Shown: positions 8,443 to 18,330, counted from the stretch's first letter. The stretch is DNA of 57,071 bases from Sneathiella sp. (GCF_029233945.1 NZ_JARGOQ010000005.1:1-57071); one strand, 5' to 3'. Notes: generated by a model not told the origin, from the letters alone. Program-made: numbers and translations.

Positions 8443-9615
8443 TCACTGGCGTGGCAGCTGTTGCTCCACAAGCCGCGCCCAAATGCTGGCGCCAATCGAT
8501 AGCACCTCGTCATTAAAATCAAACTCGGGATGATGCACCGCTTGAAAATGCGTTTCATCATTGGTGCCGAGAAAGAAATAACAACCGGGACAGGCCTCCA
8601 GCATGAAGGCAAAATCCTCGCTGCCCATGCGTATCGGCGTATCCATATTCACATTCTCATGCCCCACAATTTCAATAGCAGCCCGCGCGGCAATCTGCGT
8701 TTCTTCTTCATGATTAACCACACTCGGGTAGCGTCTCTGATAATCGAGCTCTATCTCCACGCCATGCGTCGCAGCCACTCCGGCGCAAATTTCCTTCACA
8801 CGGGCTTCTATTTGATCGCGTATCTGAGCCGTCATTGCCCGGATGGATGCGGACAGGATTGCTTCTTGCGGGATAATATTAATGCCGGTGCCCGCCTGAA
8901 ACTGGGTGACGCTGACCACCGCATTCTCGACCGGGCCGACATTACGCGCCACAATCGTCTGAAGGGCGGTGTAAAGCTGCACTCCAGCGGCAATCGGGTC
9001 ATTGGTCAGATGGGGATAGGCCGCATGCCCGCCCTTGCCCCTTATCTTCATGACTGCCGTATCGGCAGACGCCATAATCGGACCGGTGCGCACATTGAAT
9101 GTGCCGCGCGGCATACCGGGCTGATTATGAAGACCATAGACCCCATCGCAAGGGAACCGCTCAAAAAGGCCATCCTTGACCATAGCATCACCGCCGCCGC
9201 CGCCCTCTTCTGCCGGCTGGAAGATAAAATGCACCGTGCCATCGAAATTTCGGGTTTCGGACAGATACTTCGCGGTTCCCAGCAAAATTGCCGTATGGCC
9301 ATCATGACCGCAAGCGTGCATCTTCCCGTCAATAGTGGATTTGTGGTCGAAGTCGTTCTCTTCCTGCATCGGCAGGGCATCCATGTCGGCCCGAATGCCG
9401 ATAGTGCGGGAGCTTGTCCCTTGACCTTTCAGGACACCGACAACACCGGTTACCCCAATGCCTTCATGAACTTCGATCCCCCAACCGCGCAGTTTTTCCG
9501 CAACGATGGCTGCTGTCCGGCGCTCTTCGAAGCAAAGTTCAGGATGCTGATGAATATCCCGCCGCCACGCCTGCATCTCGCTATGGGTCTCCGCAATCCG
9601 GTTATTGACAGGCAT
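8443..9615 (-). CDS. M20 family amidohydrolase / aminoacylase (hippurate-hydrolase type)
   Basis: 390 residues. M20D metal-site motifs are visible: GIRADMDALPMQEEN, HACGHDGHTAILLGTA with the metal Cys, the EEGGGGGDAMV general-base pair, YGLHNQPGMPRG, and the C-terminal MGSEDFAFMLEACPG. The dimerisation domain (AVMKIRGKGGHAAYPHLTNDPI) lies in the middle. These cytoplasmic enzymes deacylate N-acyl amino acids or related amides with two divalent metals. No signal peptide. Given dgcN-dgcA about 0.9 kb away, one possible substrate is N-acetyl-L-glutamate, but this is inference. GGGAG sits just upstream of ATG 9613-9615. Confidence 0.88.
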   Translation of the reverse strand: MPVNNRIAETHSEMQAWRRDIHQHPELCFEERRTAAIVAEKLRGWGIEVHEGIGVTGVVGVLKGQGTSSRTIGIRADMDALPMQEENDFDHKSTIDGKMHACGHDGHTAILLGTAKYLSETRNFDGTVHFIFQPAEEGGGGGDAMVKDGLFERFPCDGVYGLHNQPGMPRGTFNVRTGPIMASADTAVMKIRGKGGHAAYPHLTNDPIAAGVQLYTALQTIVARNVGPVENAVVSVTQFQAGTGINIIPQEAILSASIRAMTAQIRDQIEARVKEICAGVAATHGVEIELDYQRRYPSVVNHEEETQIAARAAIEIVGHENVNMDTPIRMGSEDFAFMLEACPGCYFFLGTNDETHFQAVHHPEFDFNDEVLSIGASIWARLVEQQLPRQ

Positions 9616-9798
9616 CCCGCTCCCTAACTTTTAAACGTTTTAGACTATACCCATGGTGCCACCCTTTCGTCGGAATGGCAATATCCTGCACAAAAGGCAC
9701 AATAGACTGAAATTGAACATTTGCGCGTCACAATCTTCTTTTAATTCTTCATTTGTAGACTATATGAGAGGGCTTGTGTGCATGTGCGAAAGGATAGC

Positions 9799-9826
9799 TT
9801 GCTAATCCCCGGATCGGCGCTATACT
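9799..9826 (+). promoter_or_regulatory. candidate sigma70-type promoter of typA
   Basis: TTGCTA at 9799-9804 and TATACT at 9821-9826 are separated by 16 bases. The predicted transcript would start about 30 bases before the typA ATG. The -10 is a close match and the -35 moderate. Seen by eye only. Confidence 0.45.
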
Positions 9827-9862
9827 GCGCGCGCTTTTTACTAAAAAGACAAAGTAGTTATC

Positions 9863-11683
9863 ATGGAAATTCGGAACGTAGCGATTATCGCCCATGTCGA
9901 TCATGGGAAGACAACCCTTGTGGATGGCCTCTTGAAACAAAGCGGGACGTTCCGGGACAACCAGAATGTGGCCGAACGCGCCATGGACAGCAATGATCTG
10001 GAGCGGGAACGCGGCATCACGATCCTTGCCAAATGTACCTCGGTCGAATGGGAAGGCTATCGCCTGAATATTGTAGATACGCCAGGCCATGCGGATTTTG
10101 GTGGCGAGGTTGAACGTATTCTCAGCATGGTCGATGGTGTTGTCGTTCTTGTCGATGCCGCCGAAGGCCCGATGCCACAGACAAAATTTGTGACGCAGAA
10201 GGCGCTTGGCCTTGGCCTGAAGCCGATTATCGTGATCAACAAGGCCGACCGGCCGGATGCACGCCCGGATGAGGTTCTTGATGAATGCTTTGATCTCCTT
10301 GTCGCACTCGACGCGAATGAAGATCAACTTGATTTTCCCATTCTCTATGCTTCCGCCAAAGAAGGCTGGGCCGTCACAGATCTATCCGAGCCTAAGGAAA
10401 ACCTTCATCCGCTGTTCGACCTAATTGTCAAACATGTTAAGGCGCCGGAAGTGGATGAGGGGGCGCCCTTCCGGATGCTGGTAACGACCATTGAAGCTAA
10501 TCCCTACCTTGGCCGTCTGCTGACAGGCCGGGTGGAAAGCGGTGTCCTCAAGACAAACGATCCGATCAAGGGCTTGAGCCGCAAGGGCGGCAAGATCGAG
10601 GATGCGCGTGCGACAAAAATCATGGCGTTTCGCGGCCTTGAGCGAGAAACTATTTCGGAAGCGCGCGCCGGTGACATTGTATCGGTTGCCGGTCTGGTTA
10701 AAACCACAGTTGCCGATACACTTGGCACGCCTGAAGAGACCACCCCGCTGGATGCGCAGCCGATCGATCCGCCCACTATCTCTATGACATTCGCGATCAA
10801 CTCATCGCCCCTTGCCGGTCGTGATGGCGACAAGGTGCAAAGCCGGGTGATCCGCGCCCGACTGATGAAAGAGATTGAGGGCAATGTCTCTATTCGTGTC
10901 GAGGACAGCGCGGAAGCGGATTCCTATATCGTCTCAGGGCGGGGCGAATTGCAGCTTGGTGTTTTGATTGAAACCATGCGCCGCGAGGGCTTCGAGCTGT
11001 CAATCAGTCGTCCGAGAGTTCTCTTCCGTGAAGGCGAAAATGGCGAAACGCTGGAACCACTCGAAGAAGTGGTTGTTGATGTGGATGATGAGTTTTCCGG
11101 TGTCGTCGTTGAGAAGATCGCTCTTCGCAAGGGTACCATGACTGATATGCGCCCTTCAGGTGGCGGCAAGACACGGATCACTTTCCTCTGCCCCACCCGC
11201 GGTCTGATTGGCTACCATGGCGAGTTTCTGACCGACACGCGTGGTACCGGCATCATGAACCGTCTCTTTCATTCCTATGTGCCGCATAAGGGCGAAATCC
11301 CGGGTCGACGCAACGGCGTGCTGATTTCCAACTCGACCGGCAAGTCCGTGGCCTTCGCACTTTGGAACCTGGAAGCACGTGGCTTTTTCTTTGTCGGCAG
11401 CGGTATCGATGTTTATGAAGGCATGATCCTCGGAGAACATAACCGTCCCAACGATCTGGAAGTCAATGCACTCAAGGCAAAACAGCTGACCAATATCCGC
11501 GCATCAGGAACCGATGAAGCGGTTCGCCTGACCACCCCGCGCAAATTGAGCCTGGAGCAGGCAATTGCCTATATCGACGACGACGAGCTGGTGGAGGTAA
11601 CACCTAATCACATCCGCCTGCGCAAACGTCATCTCGATCCGCATGAGCGCAAAAAAGCCTCCCGCGAGAAGGTTGCCAGCTAA
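9863..11683 (+). CDS. typA: ribosome-associated GTPase TypA/BipA
   Basis: 606 residues, the usual length. All GTPase boxes are present near the N-terminus: [10 protein letters not shown] (G1), RGITI (G2), DTPGHADF (G3), NKADR (G4) and ASAKEG (G5). EF-G-like domains follow, with [31 protein letters not shown], and the BipA C-terminal domain ends in [22 protein letters not shown]. TypA is a translational GTPase that assists ribosome assembly and stress or cold adaptation. It appears monocistronic or weakly linked to the biotinyl protein gene 118 bases downstream. No clear Shine-Dalgarno precedes ATG 9863, although the start is fixed by family alignment ([15 protein letters not shown]). Confidence 0.97.
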   Translation: MEIRNVAIIAHVDHGKTTLVDGLLKQSGTFRDNQNVAERAMDSNDLERERGITILAKCTSVEWEGYRLNIVDTPGHADFGGEVERILSMVDGVVVLVDAAEGPMPQTKFVTQKALGLGLKPIIVINKADRPDARPDEVLDECFDLLVALDANEDQLDFPILYASAKEGWAVTDLSEPKENLHPLFDLIVKHVKAPEVDEGAPFRMLVTTIEANPYLGRLLTGRVESGVLKTNDPIKGLSRKGGKIEDARATKIMAFRGLERETISEARAGDIVSVAGLVKTTVADTLGTPEETTPLDAQPIDPPTISMTFAINSSPLAGRDGDKVQSRVIRARLMKEIEGNVSIRVEDSAEADSYIVSGRGELQLGVLIETMRREGFELSISRPRVLFREGENGETLEPLEEVVVDVDDEFSGVVVEKIALRKGTMTDMRPSGGGKTRITFLCPTRGLIGYHGEFLTDTRGTGIMNRLFHSYVPHKGEIPGRRNGVLISNSTGKSVAFALWNLEARGFFFVGSGIDVYEGMILGEHNRPNDLEVNALKAKQLTNIRASGTDEAVRLTTPRKLSLEQAIAYIDDDELVEVTPNHIRLRKRHLDPHERKKASREKVAS

Positions 11684-11801
11684 CTCTCAGCCGTCAATTT
11701 CAGGCATCGTTGCAGCATCCTAAAATAAGGGTGGCGATAATTCACGTCTTGTGAAAACATATGCCCATCTTAACAATAACAAAAAACCAAACGAGGGTAT
11801 G

Positions 11802-12023
11802 ATGGCGTTGATCGATGTAGTTGCCGAAGTCGCAGGGAAAGTCTGGAAAGTCGAAGCAAAGGTCGGACAGACGTTGGAAGAAGAGGATGACGTCATCATT
11901 CTGGAAAGCATGAAAATGGAAATTCCGGTTGGCGCCCCCGCCGATGGAACGCTGAAAGAGCTTCTGGTCGGTGAGGGCGATGCCGTCGCAGAAGATCAGG
12001 TCGTTGCACGGATAGAAGCCTAA
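11802..12023 (+). CDS. biotinyl/lipoyl-domain carrier protein (BCCP-like, free-standing)
   Basis: 73 residues that form just one biotinyl domain: two hammerhead halves around the biotinylation motif ESMKMEIPV, with Lys expected to carry biotin, and the ending GDAVAEDQVVARIEA. Such short free-standing carriers accompany acyl-CoA carboxylases or oxaloacetate-decarboxylase-like enzymes, but no carboxylase gene is nearby. The start is one of two consecutive ATGs (11799 or 11802); GAGGG is better spaced for 11802. An upstream GTG at 11751 would add a Lys/Asn-rich leader unlike the family. It converges on the DUF4870-like gene. Confidence 0.88.
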   Translation: MALIDVVAEVAGKVWKVEAKVGQTLEEEDDVIILESMKMEIPVGAPADGTLKELLVGEGDAVAEDQVVARIEA

Positions 12024-12051
12024 GCGGGCTTTCTCGACAATTTCAAATAAG

Positions 12052-12420
12052 TTACCAGAGCCATGTCGCCGGGTCGGGGACTGGCTCGTTGCGCGCGTGC
12101 AGCTTGAGCCCCTTGACGCAGCGGATGATAAACCAGATATACGCCGCCAGGATTATCAAAAAACCGATGCCGGCGAACATCAGCAATGACCCGATGACGC
12201 AGTAAAGAAAAAATATCCAGAAACTGCGGATCTGGAAGCGAAAATGCGTTTCAACCCAAGGCGCGCCGTCGCCACGGTTGATATAGGCCATAACAACACC
12301 AACCAGATGCGCAATTGGAAAAATGAGGCCCGCCAGATAGATAAAATAGATGATCTGCGCCATCTTGACGGCGCCCTGCATCTGGGCCTCACTCTCAGTC
12401 TGTTCGGTGATATTATTCAT
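12052..12420 (-). CDS. small inner-membrane protein (DUF4870-like)
   Basis: 122 residues with three hydrophobic segments (IIYFIYLAGLIFPIAHLVGVVMAYI, FWIFFLYCVIGSLLMFAGIGFLIILAAYIWFII) flanking a conserved-looking loop, NRGDGAPWVETHFRFQIRSFW. This layout fits the DUF4870/YuzF-like family of uncharacterised membrane proteins. ATG at 12418-12420 is preceded by GGAGAAGG; a longer in-frame extension would run into the end of the upstream coiled-coil gene, so the short start is right. It follows that gene by 16 bases and is probably co-transcribed with it. Confidence 0.78.
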   Translation of the reverse strand: MNNITEQTESEAQMQGAVKMAQIIYFIYLAGLIFPIAHLVGVVMAYINRGDGAPWVETHFRFQIRSFWIFFLYCVIGSLLMFAGIGFLIILAAYIWFIIRCVKGLKLHARNEPVPDPATWLW

Positions 12421-12436
12421 TCTGACGCCTTCTCCA

Positions 12437-15400
12437 CTATTCCATACCTTCCAGCGCTTCCTGCAACAGGAGATAGACTTTCCCAACATCCGCCGTAATG
12501 AAGGCGTCTGACAGCAACTCGGAATGATCAACGGTGCCGGCTTCCGTCATGATTTCGCGAAACTCCGACACATACTGATCTGCAAACCGCCGAAAATCAC
12601 CATTGTCGCGATAGCGCGCACGGATTTTATCGGCATCACGAGACTTCAGAATTTTCCGGGTAAAGATGCCCTTTTCACCCTTCCGATAGCGCCGCCATAA
12701 CTCTTCGGACAGGCTGCTATCCATGATACGGTTCAAATCGATGGTCAGGGAGTTCAGGTTTTCCATGATAAACGCCGTGGATTTCATGAACTGCTCATTC
12801 CGGATTTTATTTTTCTTTTCCGCCAGACGGTCGGCTTCCTTCTTTGCCCGGGCTGCGGCGGTGGTCAGGCTCGTCGTCTGCTGTTCAATTTTCTGACCCG
12901 ACAGTAATGCATCTTCCGCCGCCTTTTCCGCCGCCGTCTTGAAGGCCGCGCTTTCTTCCCTCAAGATTGCGGTGGAATGATTAAGGGTGCTTTCCACCAG
13001 CTTCACCGATTGAGCAAGCTTTTGATGTTGATTTTCAAACTGCTCCCCCAGTGCCCGCGCACTTTCATTGGCTTTACTGGTGAAGCGAATGAGATCTTCC
13101 GCCTGGCCATGGAACAACTCGGAAGCGCCGGAACCGGCTTCCTTCACCTGCAAACCAGCCTCCGATATTTTTGCGGTCACCCGGTCAAGGTCTTCATGGA
13201 TATGACGGCGCGTGTCGTCAATTTCCATCTTGTGCTTTGCCAAGGCCTGGTCGGCATATTGAATGCCCTTGATCATCAGCTCGCTTGCCTTGGCCAGCTC
13301 AACCGAGCGCCGATGAAACCTCTCGCTCGCTTCGGACGCCTGATCTACGGACTGATCAAGCATGTAGGAACGCTCAGACAGGGTTTTCTCGACCGTCTCC
13401 ACCTGTTCCGTCAACTGACGGGCAATATCGGCAAGAGCCAACGTTTCCTGTTGGAGAATTTCCTCCATAGCTTCAGCATGATCCTTCGCGCGAACAGAGA
13501 TATCCGCGAGTTCCTCCATATGGACCTTTGCGGATCCGCTCGCCTCGTTGATATTCGCAAGGGAGGAACGCGTAACCTCGGCAAGCCGGCTCCCCTGGCT
13601 CTCGGCCTTACCGGCAGCCATATTCAACTGTTCGATATGATCGGACGCCTGATCACCCATCGCCCGCAATTCGGCCGACGCACGCTCCGCCGTTTTGGCA
13701 AGTTCGGCAGTTTGCGAATGCGCCGCCTCGCCGGATTGACGCGCCTGCAAGGTTGCCCGTTCCGCGGTGGCCATAAAGTCTTGATGATACCGTATGGTTT
13801 CTTCGATTGCGGCGGCGAGTTTTCCTTTTGAATGATCGGCGGACGCTCCCAACTCTTTTTGCTGCTTGCTCAAAGCCTCGCTCGCCGATGCGAGGGTGCG
13901 GGAGGCTTTATCGGCACTCACTTCAATTTCAGAGCCTTCCCGGCGTAATTCCTCTCCGGCCTCGCGCATCTTTCCTGTGACCGCATCGGATATCAGTTTC
14001 AAGTCTTCCGCCTGACGTTGCAGGCTGGTACCCACTTCCGTAATGCGGCTGTTTGTGTCCGTGCTAGCTTCAGCTAGCAGCATGACGTCTTTCTCGAGCC
14101 GCTCGCCAATCTTTCGCGACATTTCCAGAATCTGTTGAGAGGCTGATTCAAACACTGCAATTTGATTGCGGAGCTGCTCCTGAATGAGCGTCGTTCGCGC
14201 ACCGGTGGTCTCGGAGGCTTCGTTCAGGCTCGCCGCATGGCTTGCAAGCTTCTCCCCGAGCTGATCCGCATTCCGCAAGGATTTCTCACCCGCTGCGTCC
14301 AGAAGCTGTTGCCCCTGGCGGAGGCTCTGATCAATCGCTTCAAGGCTTTGCCCCGTCGACCTCAGAATATCATCAAGTGCCGCCGTCTCGTCCTTCAGCT
14401 TCATACTGCTCAGCAGCATTCTCTCAGTCATCTCGCTGGTTTTGACGGTAAGGTCTTGCGTATTCTCGCGCAGCAGGTCAGCGGATTCCTTGGCGCCGGT
14501 CTCTGCCTCCTTCGCCGCCTGCAACAAGCCGCCTTCCCGGCTCTCCAACTGATCAAGCGCCTTATCTACTTCGGCAACGCTGTTCGCAAGGGTATTTCGA
14601 AGAGCATTGAGGCGCGTGACGCCTTCATCGCTCGCAATGCTCAAATCCGTCGTGCTTTGCAACAGGATATCGGCGGTCTTGGAAAGCTCGGTCGAGGAGT
14701 TGCGGGAAATCTCCGCGATTTCCTGGCCGCGTTCGCCCAGATGCGCTGTGCCGTCGTCCAGTTTTTGACGCAGCTGGCTTACAGCGTCTTCCATACTCCT
14801 GATCTGGTCGCCAAGGGCATCCTTGGCTTCCGCCGTCTTATCAAGAGTCTGCGATGCCGTTGCAAATATCTTCTCACTCGTATCGCCGAGGATTTTCGTA
14901 ATGTCCTGCGATTTTTCGTCGGCGGTGCGAATGGCGGTCTCAAGCGCCGATATCTGCGCGGCTAATGCGCTTTGAACGGACTTGCTGCGTTCTTCGGTTT
15001 CACTCGCAGCATTCTGCAGACCGTCCGTCTGTAGTGATATGGCGTCATTTAGCCGGTTGCCCTGTTCGTTAATTTTATCGATCAGCGCATTGATCTGCTG
15101 TGCCCGGCTTTCAAGTTCATCCTTTATCCGGTCAGAGGTTTTAAGTAACCCGGCCGTTGCGGAATTGGCGGCAATCCCCTGCTTTTCCAAGTCACCAGAG
15201 GCACCTTCAATCCGAAGTGCCGCTTTTTCCGTTCCGTCCTGAACGGCTTTTGACTGTCGTTCGAGGGTTGCGGTTAGGCGCGCGACACGAATTTCCGCCT
15301 CGTTGCTTGGATAACCAAGGTTAGCCATCAACTGATCAAGCGCGTTGCCCTTCAGGCGAGCTTCCAGCCCTCGGTAAAAATAGCCGAGCAGCAGCCACAG

Positions 15401-15667
15401 AAAAGCAAGAGGGGCAAAAGCACCAAGAAACAGAATTCCCAGATCAAAAGGAACTATCTGAAGAATATCGGGCCAGCCGATTCTTGTATAGACATAGGAC
15501 CCAACGGCAACAAGCCAGCCTAACGTTACCAGAACCCCGATACCAAACAACCAGGCAGCCCCGGATAAACCCTTATTTTCAGGCGCTTTTTGCGGCACAG
15601 CATTTGCTTTCGCGGCGGGCACGGACTCGCCGCTGCGAATTTGAACTTTCTGATGTTTTTGCAACAT
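12437..15667 (-). CDS. TipN-like polar coiled-coil membrane protein
   Basis: 1076 residues. Residues about 35-60 and 75-97 are two membrane segments (GAAWLFGIGVLVTLGWLVAVGSYVY and LGILFLGAFAPLAFLWLLLGYFY). Residues about 110-970 are almost unbroken heptad-rich coiled coil, full of Ala, Glu, Gln, Ser and Lys with few aromatics. The last about 110 residues form a short globular tail (GEKGIFTRKIL, KIRARYRDNGDFRRFADQYVSEF, ITADVGKVYLLLQEALEGME). Two N-terminal membrane spans plus a long coiled coil is the layout of TipN, the Caulobacter birth-scar polarity factor, and I recall the same tail in alphaproteobacterial homologues. The residue pattern also resembles chemoreceptor coiled coils, but no receptor hairpin tip is present. 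GGAGAGGGG precedes the ATG at 15667. Orthology to TipN is inferred. Confidence 0.72.
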   Translation of the reverse strand: MLQKHQKVQIRSGESVPAAKANAVPQKAPENKGLSGAAWLFGIGVLVTLGWLVAVGSYVYTRIGWPDILQIVPFDLGILFLGAFAPLAFLWLLLGYFYRGLEARLKGNALDQLMANLGYPSNEAEIRVARLTATLERQSKAVQDGTEKAALRIEGASGDLEKQGIAANSATAGLLKTSDRIKDELESRAQQINALIDKINEQGNRLNDAISLQTDGLQNAASETEERSKSVQSALAAQISALETAIRTADEKSQDITKILGDTSEKIFATASQTLDKTAEAKDALGDQIRSMEDAVSQLRQKLDDGTAHLGERGQEIAEISRNSSTELSKTADILLQSTTDLSIASDEGVTRLNALRNTLANSVAEVDKALDQLESREGGLLQAAKEAETGAKESADLLRENTQDLTVKTSEMTERMLLSSMKLKDETAALDDILRSTGQSLEAIDQSLRQGQQLLDAAGEKSLRNADQLGEKLASHAASLNEASETTGARTTLIQEQLRNQIAVFESASQQILEMSRKIGERLEKDVMLLAEASTDTNSRITEVGTSLQRQAEDLKLISDAVTGKMREAGEELRREGSEIEVSADKASRTLASASEALSKQQKELGASADHSKGKLAAAIEETIRYHQDFMATAERATLQARQSGEAAHSQTAELAKTAERASAELRAMGDQASDHIEQLNMAAGKAESQGSRLAEVTRSSLANINEASGSAKVHMEELADISVRAKDHAEAMEEILQQETLALADIARQLTEQVETVEKTLSERSYMLDQSVDQASEASERFHRRSVELAKASELMIKGIQYADQALAKHKMEIDDTRRHIHEDLDRVTAKISEAGLQVKEAGSGASELFHGQAEDLIRFTSKANESARALGEQFENQHQKLAQSVKLVESTLNHSTAILREESAAFKTAAEKAAEDALLSGQKIEQQTTSLTTAAARAKKEADRLAEKKNKIRNEQFMKSTAFIMENLNSLTIDLNRIMDSSLSEELWRRYRKGEKGIFTRKILKSRDADKIRARYRDNGDFRRFADQYVSEFREIMTEAGTVDHSELLSDAFITADVGKVYLLLQEALEGME

Positions 15668-15778
15668 CACCCCTCTCCTACAATACTCTCAGGGAAGGGT
15701 TCCGCAAAAGCTTCGCTGCGTCAAGTTTTCTGATTAATTAGACGCCCCCCTTCAAACCGGAAATCCCTTCAAAAACGA

Positions 15779-16921
15779 TTACTTGATAACACCTGCGCGC
15801 TGCAACTCATCGATGGTATCATCCGCAATCCCCCAGTCACGCATCGCCTCCACCGTATGCTCCCCCGGAAGGCATGGCGGGCTCTGTATTGCTGCCTCCG
15901 TCCGGCTGAACCGTGGGGCCGGAGCAGGCTGCACAATCCCGTCATATTCAACGAAGGTTTTCCGATGGGTATTGTGGGGGTGCTCCGTCGCTTCCATAAT
16001 GGAGAGGACCGGCGCATAACAAACATCCGTACCCAGCATGACTTCATCCCATTCATCGCGGGTTTTCGTCTTGAAGACTTCCGTCAAACGCGCCTTGATC
16101 ACCGGCCAGCTTTTCGGGTCCATCTGCGGCGGCAGATCTTCCTTATCCAGCCCTGTACGCTCTAACAGTTCCTGGTAAAATTTTTTCTCGATGGACCCAA
16201 GCGAGATATATTTCCCGTCCGATGTCTCATAGACGTCATAATAATGCGTACCGGTATCGAGAATATTCACGCCGCGTTCATCTTTCCAGTTGCCGGCAGC
16301 CATAAGCCCAAAGAACATCGTCATCAGGGAGGCGGCACCATCAACCATGGCCGTATCAACGACCTGCCCCTTACCTGATTTTTGCGCCTCGAGAATACCG
16401 CAGACGAGGCCGAGAGCAAGATAGAGCGCACCGCCGCCGAAATCACCAACCAGATTAAGCGGGGGAACCGGCGCTTCATCCTTACGGCCGATCGCATGAA
16501 GAACGCCTGAAAGCGCAATATAGTTGATATCATGGCCAGCCGCCTGCGCCATGGGCCCGTCCTGACCCCAGCCTGTCATCCGCCCATAGACCAGCTTCGG
16601 GTTTCGCTTGAGTGCCTCCTCCGGACCCAACCCCATACGCTCCATGACGCCGGGACGAAATCCCTCGATAAGGCCGTCCGCCTGTTCGATCAATTTAAGC
16701 ACAACCTCGCGTCCTGCCTCGCTTTTCGTATCCACGGCGATAGACCGACGGCTCCGCATCAGGAGGCTGTTGCGGGAGCTTGGCATGCTGCCAAGACCGG
16801 GGTCCGACAGGCGATCAATGCGAACAATATCGGCACCCAGATCCGCGAGCAGCATGGCGCACATTGGCCCGGGCCCGATCCCGCCCATTTCAACAATTTT
16901 ATATCCGGATAATGGTCCCAT
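15779..16921 (-). CDS. CaiB/BaiF CoA-transferase family protein (alpha-methylacyl-CoA racemase type)
   Basis: 380 residues, class III CoA-transferase fold. The opening MGPLSGYKIVEMGGIGPGPMCAMLLADLGADIVRID is that of alpha-methylacyl-CoA racemases. The expected catalytic His and Asp are visible in AGHDINYIALSG and NLVGDFGGGALYLALGL. The C-terminal wrap (APVLSIMEATEHPHNTHRKTFVEYDGIVQPAPAPRFSRT) is also family-like. It probably interconverts the 2-methyl epimers of branched acyl-CoAs or transfers CoA in fatty acid or sterol side-chain breakdown, in the cytoplasm. It lies between the coiled-coil gene and the MFS gene on the same strand, with gaps of 111 and 77 bases. Confidence 0.9.
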   Translation of the reverse strand: MGPLSGYKIVEMGGIGPGPMCAMLLADLGADIVRIDRLSDPGLGSMPSSRNSLLMRSRRSIAVDTKSEAGREVVLKLIEQADGLIEGFRPGVMERMGLGPEEALKRNPKLVYGRMTGWGQDGPMAQAAGHDINYIALSGVLHAIGRKDEAPVPPLNLVGDFGGGALYLALGLVCGILEAQKSGKGQVVDTAMVDGAASLMTMFFGLMAAGNWKDERGVNILDTGTHYYDVYETSDGKYISLGSIEKKFYQELLERTGLDKEDLPPQMDPKSWPVIKARLTEVFKTKTRDEWDEVMLGTDVCYAPVLSIMEATEHPHNTHRKTFVEYDGIVQPAPAPRFSRTEAAIQSPPCLPGEHTVEAMRDWGIADDTIDELQRAGVIK

Positions 16922-16998
16922 TATTTTTCCTTTTTAATTATTTTTGACCTTAAGCGATTTCAGCCAATTTAAACCGTTCCGGATCGCACTGTCATCCC

Positions 16999-18165
16999 TT
17001 AAAGTTGAAGCGCTATCGGAATACGCCGTAAATACTGGCATATCAACAAAGCAACGGCACATCCGCCTGCCATAAAGAAATAGGCGCCCGCCGAAAACTC
17101 TTCGTAAAGGTAGCCCGAGAAAAGAAGACCTCCCCCCATGATCAAGCCGAGGGATACAGCCGAATAAAGTCCTTGCGCACGGGCCGACATTTCAACCGGC
17201 ACCTTTTCCACGATGAATTGCATCGCACCGAGATGAGCGGTCGCAAAGGTCACTCCATGAAGCATTTGGATGAAAATAAGGACAGGGACATCCGGCGAAA
17301 AGCCCATGACAACCCACCTTAGCAACCCGGCCGCACCTCCCAGCGCGATAAGCTGTATGGGATCAAATGACCTGAATAAATTGCGGGCCAACGCAAACAG
17401 GATAATTTCAACAATCACCCCCTCGGCCCAGAGAAAACCGATGGTGGCGTCGCTCAGCCCTTGCGTTTGCCAATGCAGCGTCCCCGCTGAATACAGAACG
17501 GCATAACTGCCCTGAATAAGGCCGGTTGCCAGTAGAAAAATCAGGAAAGGCGGATATTTCAGCAACCGCCTGAGACCCTTCTTACCCTGATCATTCCGTT
17601 TCACATGCACTTCCGGCAACAGCAGGCAGCAGAGGAACAAAAGCAGGAACGCCGCCGAAAGCATAATTGGAATGAAATCAGGCGACCGCCCGACCAGTAC
17701 CTGGCCGCCAAAGAATGAGCCGGCAATAAAAGCAACCGAGCCCCACAGTCGAATGCGCGGATAGTCTATGTTGTGTGTACGCCCGAGGGTGAGAACCAGA
17801 TTATCGCCAATGGCACTAAAGGACGAAATAAAAACACCAACCGAGAGAGCCACGGCGAAAATCTGCAAAAAGCCGTCAACGACGAAATAAAGCTGGAACA
17901 GGGCAAAAGAAAATCCAGACATGATCACCAGCGGAGCGCGGCGTCGGCCAAAGTAATCTGCAAGGGAGGCAATCATTGGCGTAAACAGGATTTTTGACCA
18001 GACCGGCGCGGAAAGCACAATGCCGATTTCTTCCGGCGTTAACCCCTTGAACGAAAGCCAGACCGGCCAAAAAGGGAGCTGAAACCCGACAATAAGGAAA
18101 AGCGCAACATAGAAGGGCGCGAGCCGCATCGACGTGAATAAATCTTTGGAAGGGAATGAAGGCAC
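16999..18165 (-). CDS. MFS transporter (MFS_1-like, HcaT/NupG-like)
   Basis: 388 residues with about 12 hydrophobic segments. The N-terminal FYVALFLIVGFQLPFWPVWLSFKGLTPEEIGIVLSAPVWSKILFTPMIASLADYFGRR matches the branch of the major facilitator superfamily that includes the 3-phenylpropionate carrier HcaT and nucleoside carriers. Probably a proton symporter for a small organic acid; the substrate is not readable. The start is a GTG at 18163-18165 with no clear Shine-Dalgarno; an inner ATG at 18129 (MRLAPFYVALF) is a serious alternative and would still keep all membrane segments. Confidence 0.82.
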   Translation of the reverse strand: MPSFPSKDLFTSMRLAPFYVALFLIVGFQLPFWPVWLSFKGLTPEEIGIVLSAPVWSKILFTPMIASLADYFGRRRAPLVIMSGFSFALFQLYFVVDGFLQIFAVALSVGVFISSFSAIGDNLVLTLGRTHNIDYPRIRLWGSVAFIAGSFFGGQVLVGRSPDFIPIMLSAAFLLLFLCCLLLPEVHVKRNDQGKKGLRRLLKYPPFLIFLLATGLIQGSYAVLYSAGTLHWQTQGLSDATIGFLWAEGVIVEIILFALARNLFRSFDPIQLIALGGAAGLLRWVVMGFSPDVPVLIFIQMLHGVTFATAHLGAMQFIVEKVPVEMSARAQGLYSAVSLGLIMGGGLLFSGYLYEEFSAGAYFFMAGGCAVALLICQYLRRIPIALQL

Positions 18166-18330
18166 GTCATGCGTCTTTCAGCTATCGGGAACAGCTTATT
18201 CCTAGGTGAGGCGACCAGTTGTGTAAAGCAGCCATCTTTTTCAGGGATAATTATTTGCCTATCAGGGTATTCTCTGGCTTAATCGGCCCGTGAAAATTTG
18301 CAGGGATCCAAGCAAAGGGGCATGAGGGAA

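Noticed and set aside
8530-9627. A 365-codon frame on the plus strand
   Set aside because: It lies antisense to the M20 amidohydrolase gene, whose metal-site motifs are unmistakable. The antisense product shows no family features.
12977-14965. Two long plus-strand frames (284 and 267 codons)
   Set aside because: They are antisense to the coiled-coil gene. The biased, repetitive codon use there removes stop codons on the other strand, and neither product looks like a protein family.
12437-15667. Reading the coiled-coil protein as a chemoreceptor
   Set aside because: Its composition resembles receptor helices, but the highly conserved receptor hairpin tip is absent and there is a globular C-terminal tail.
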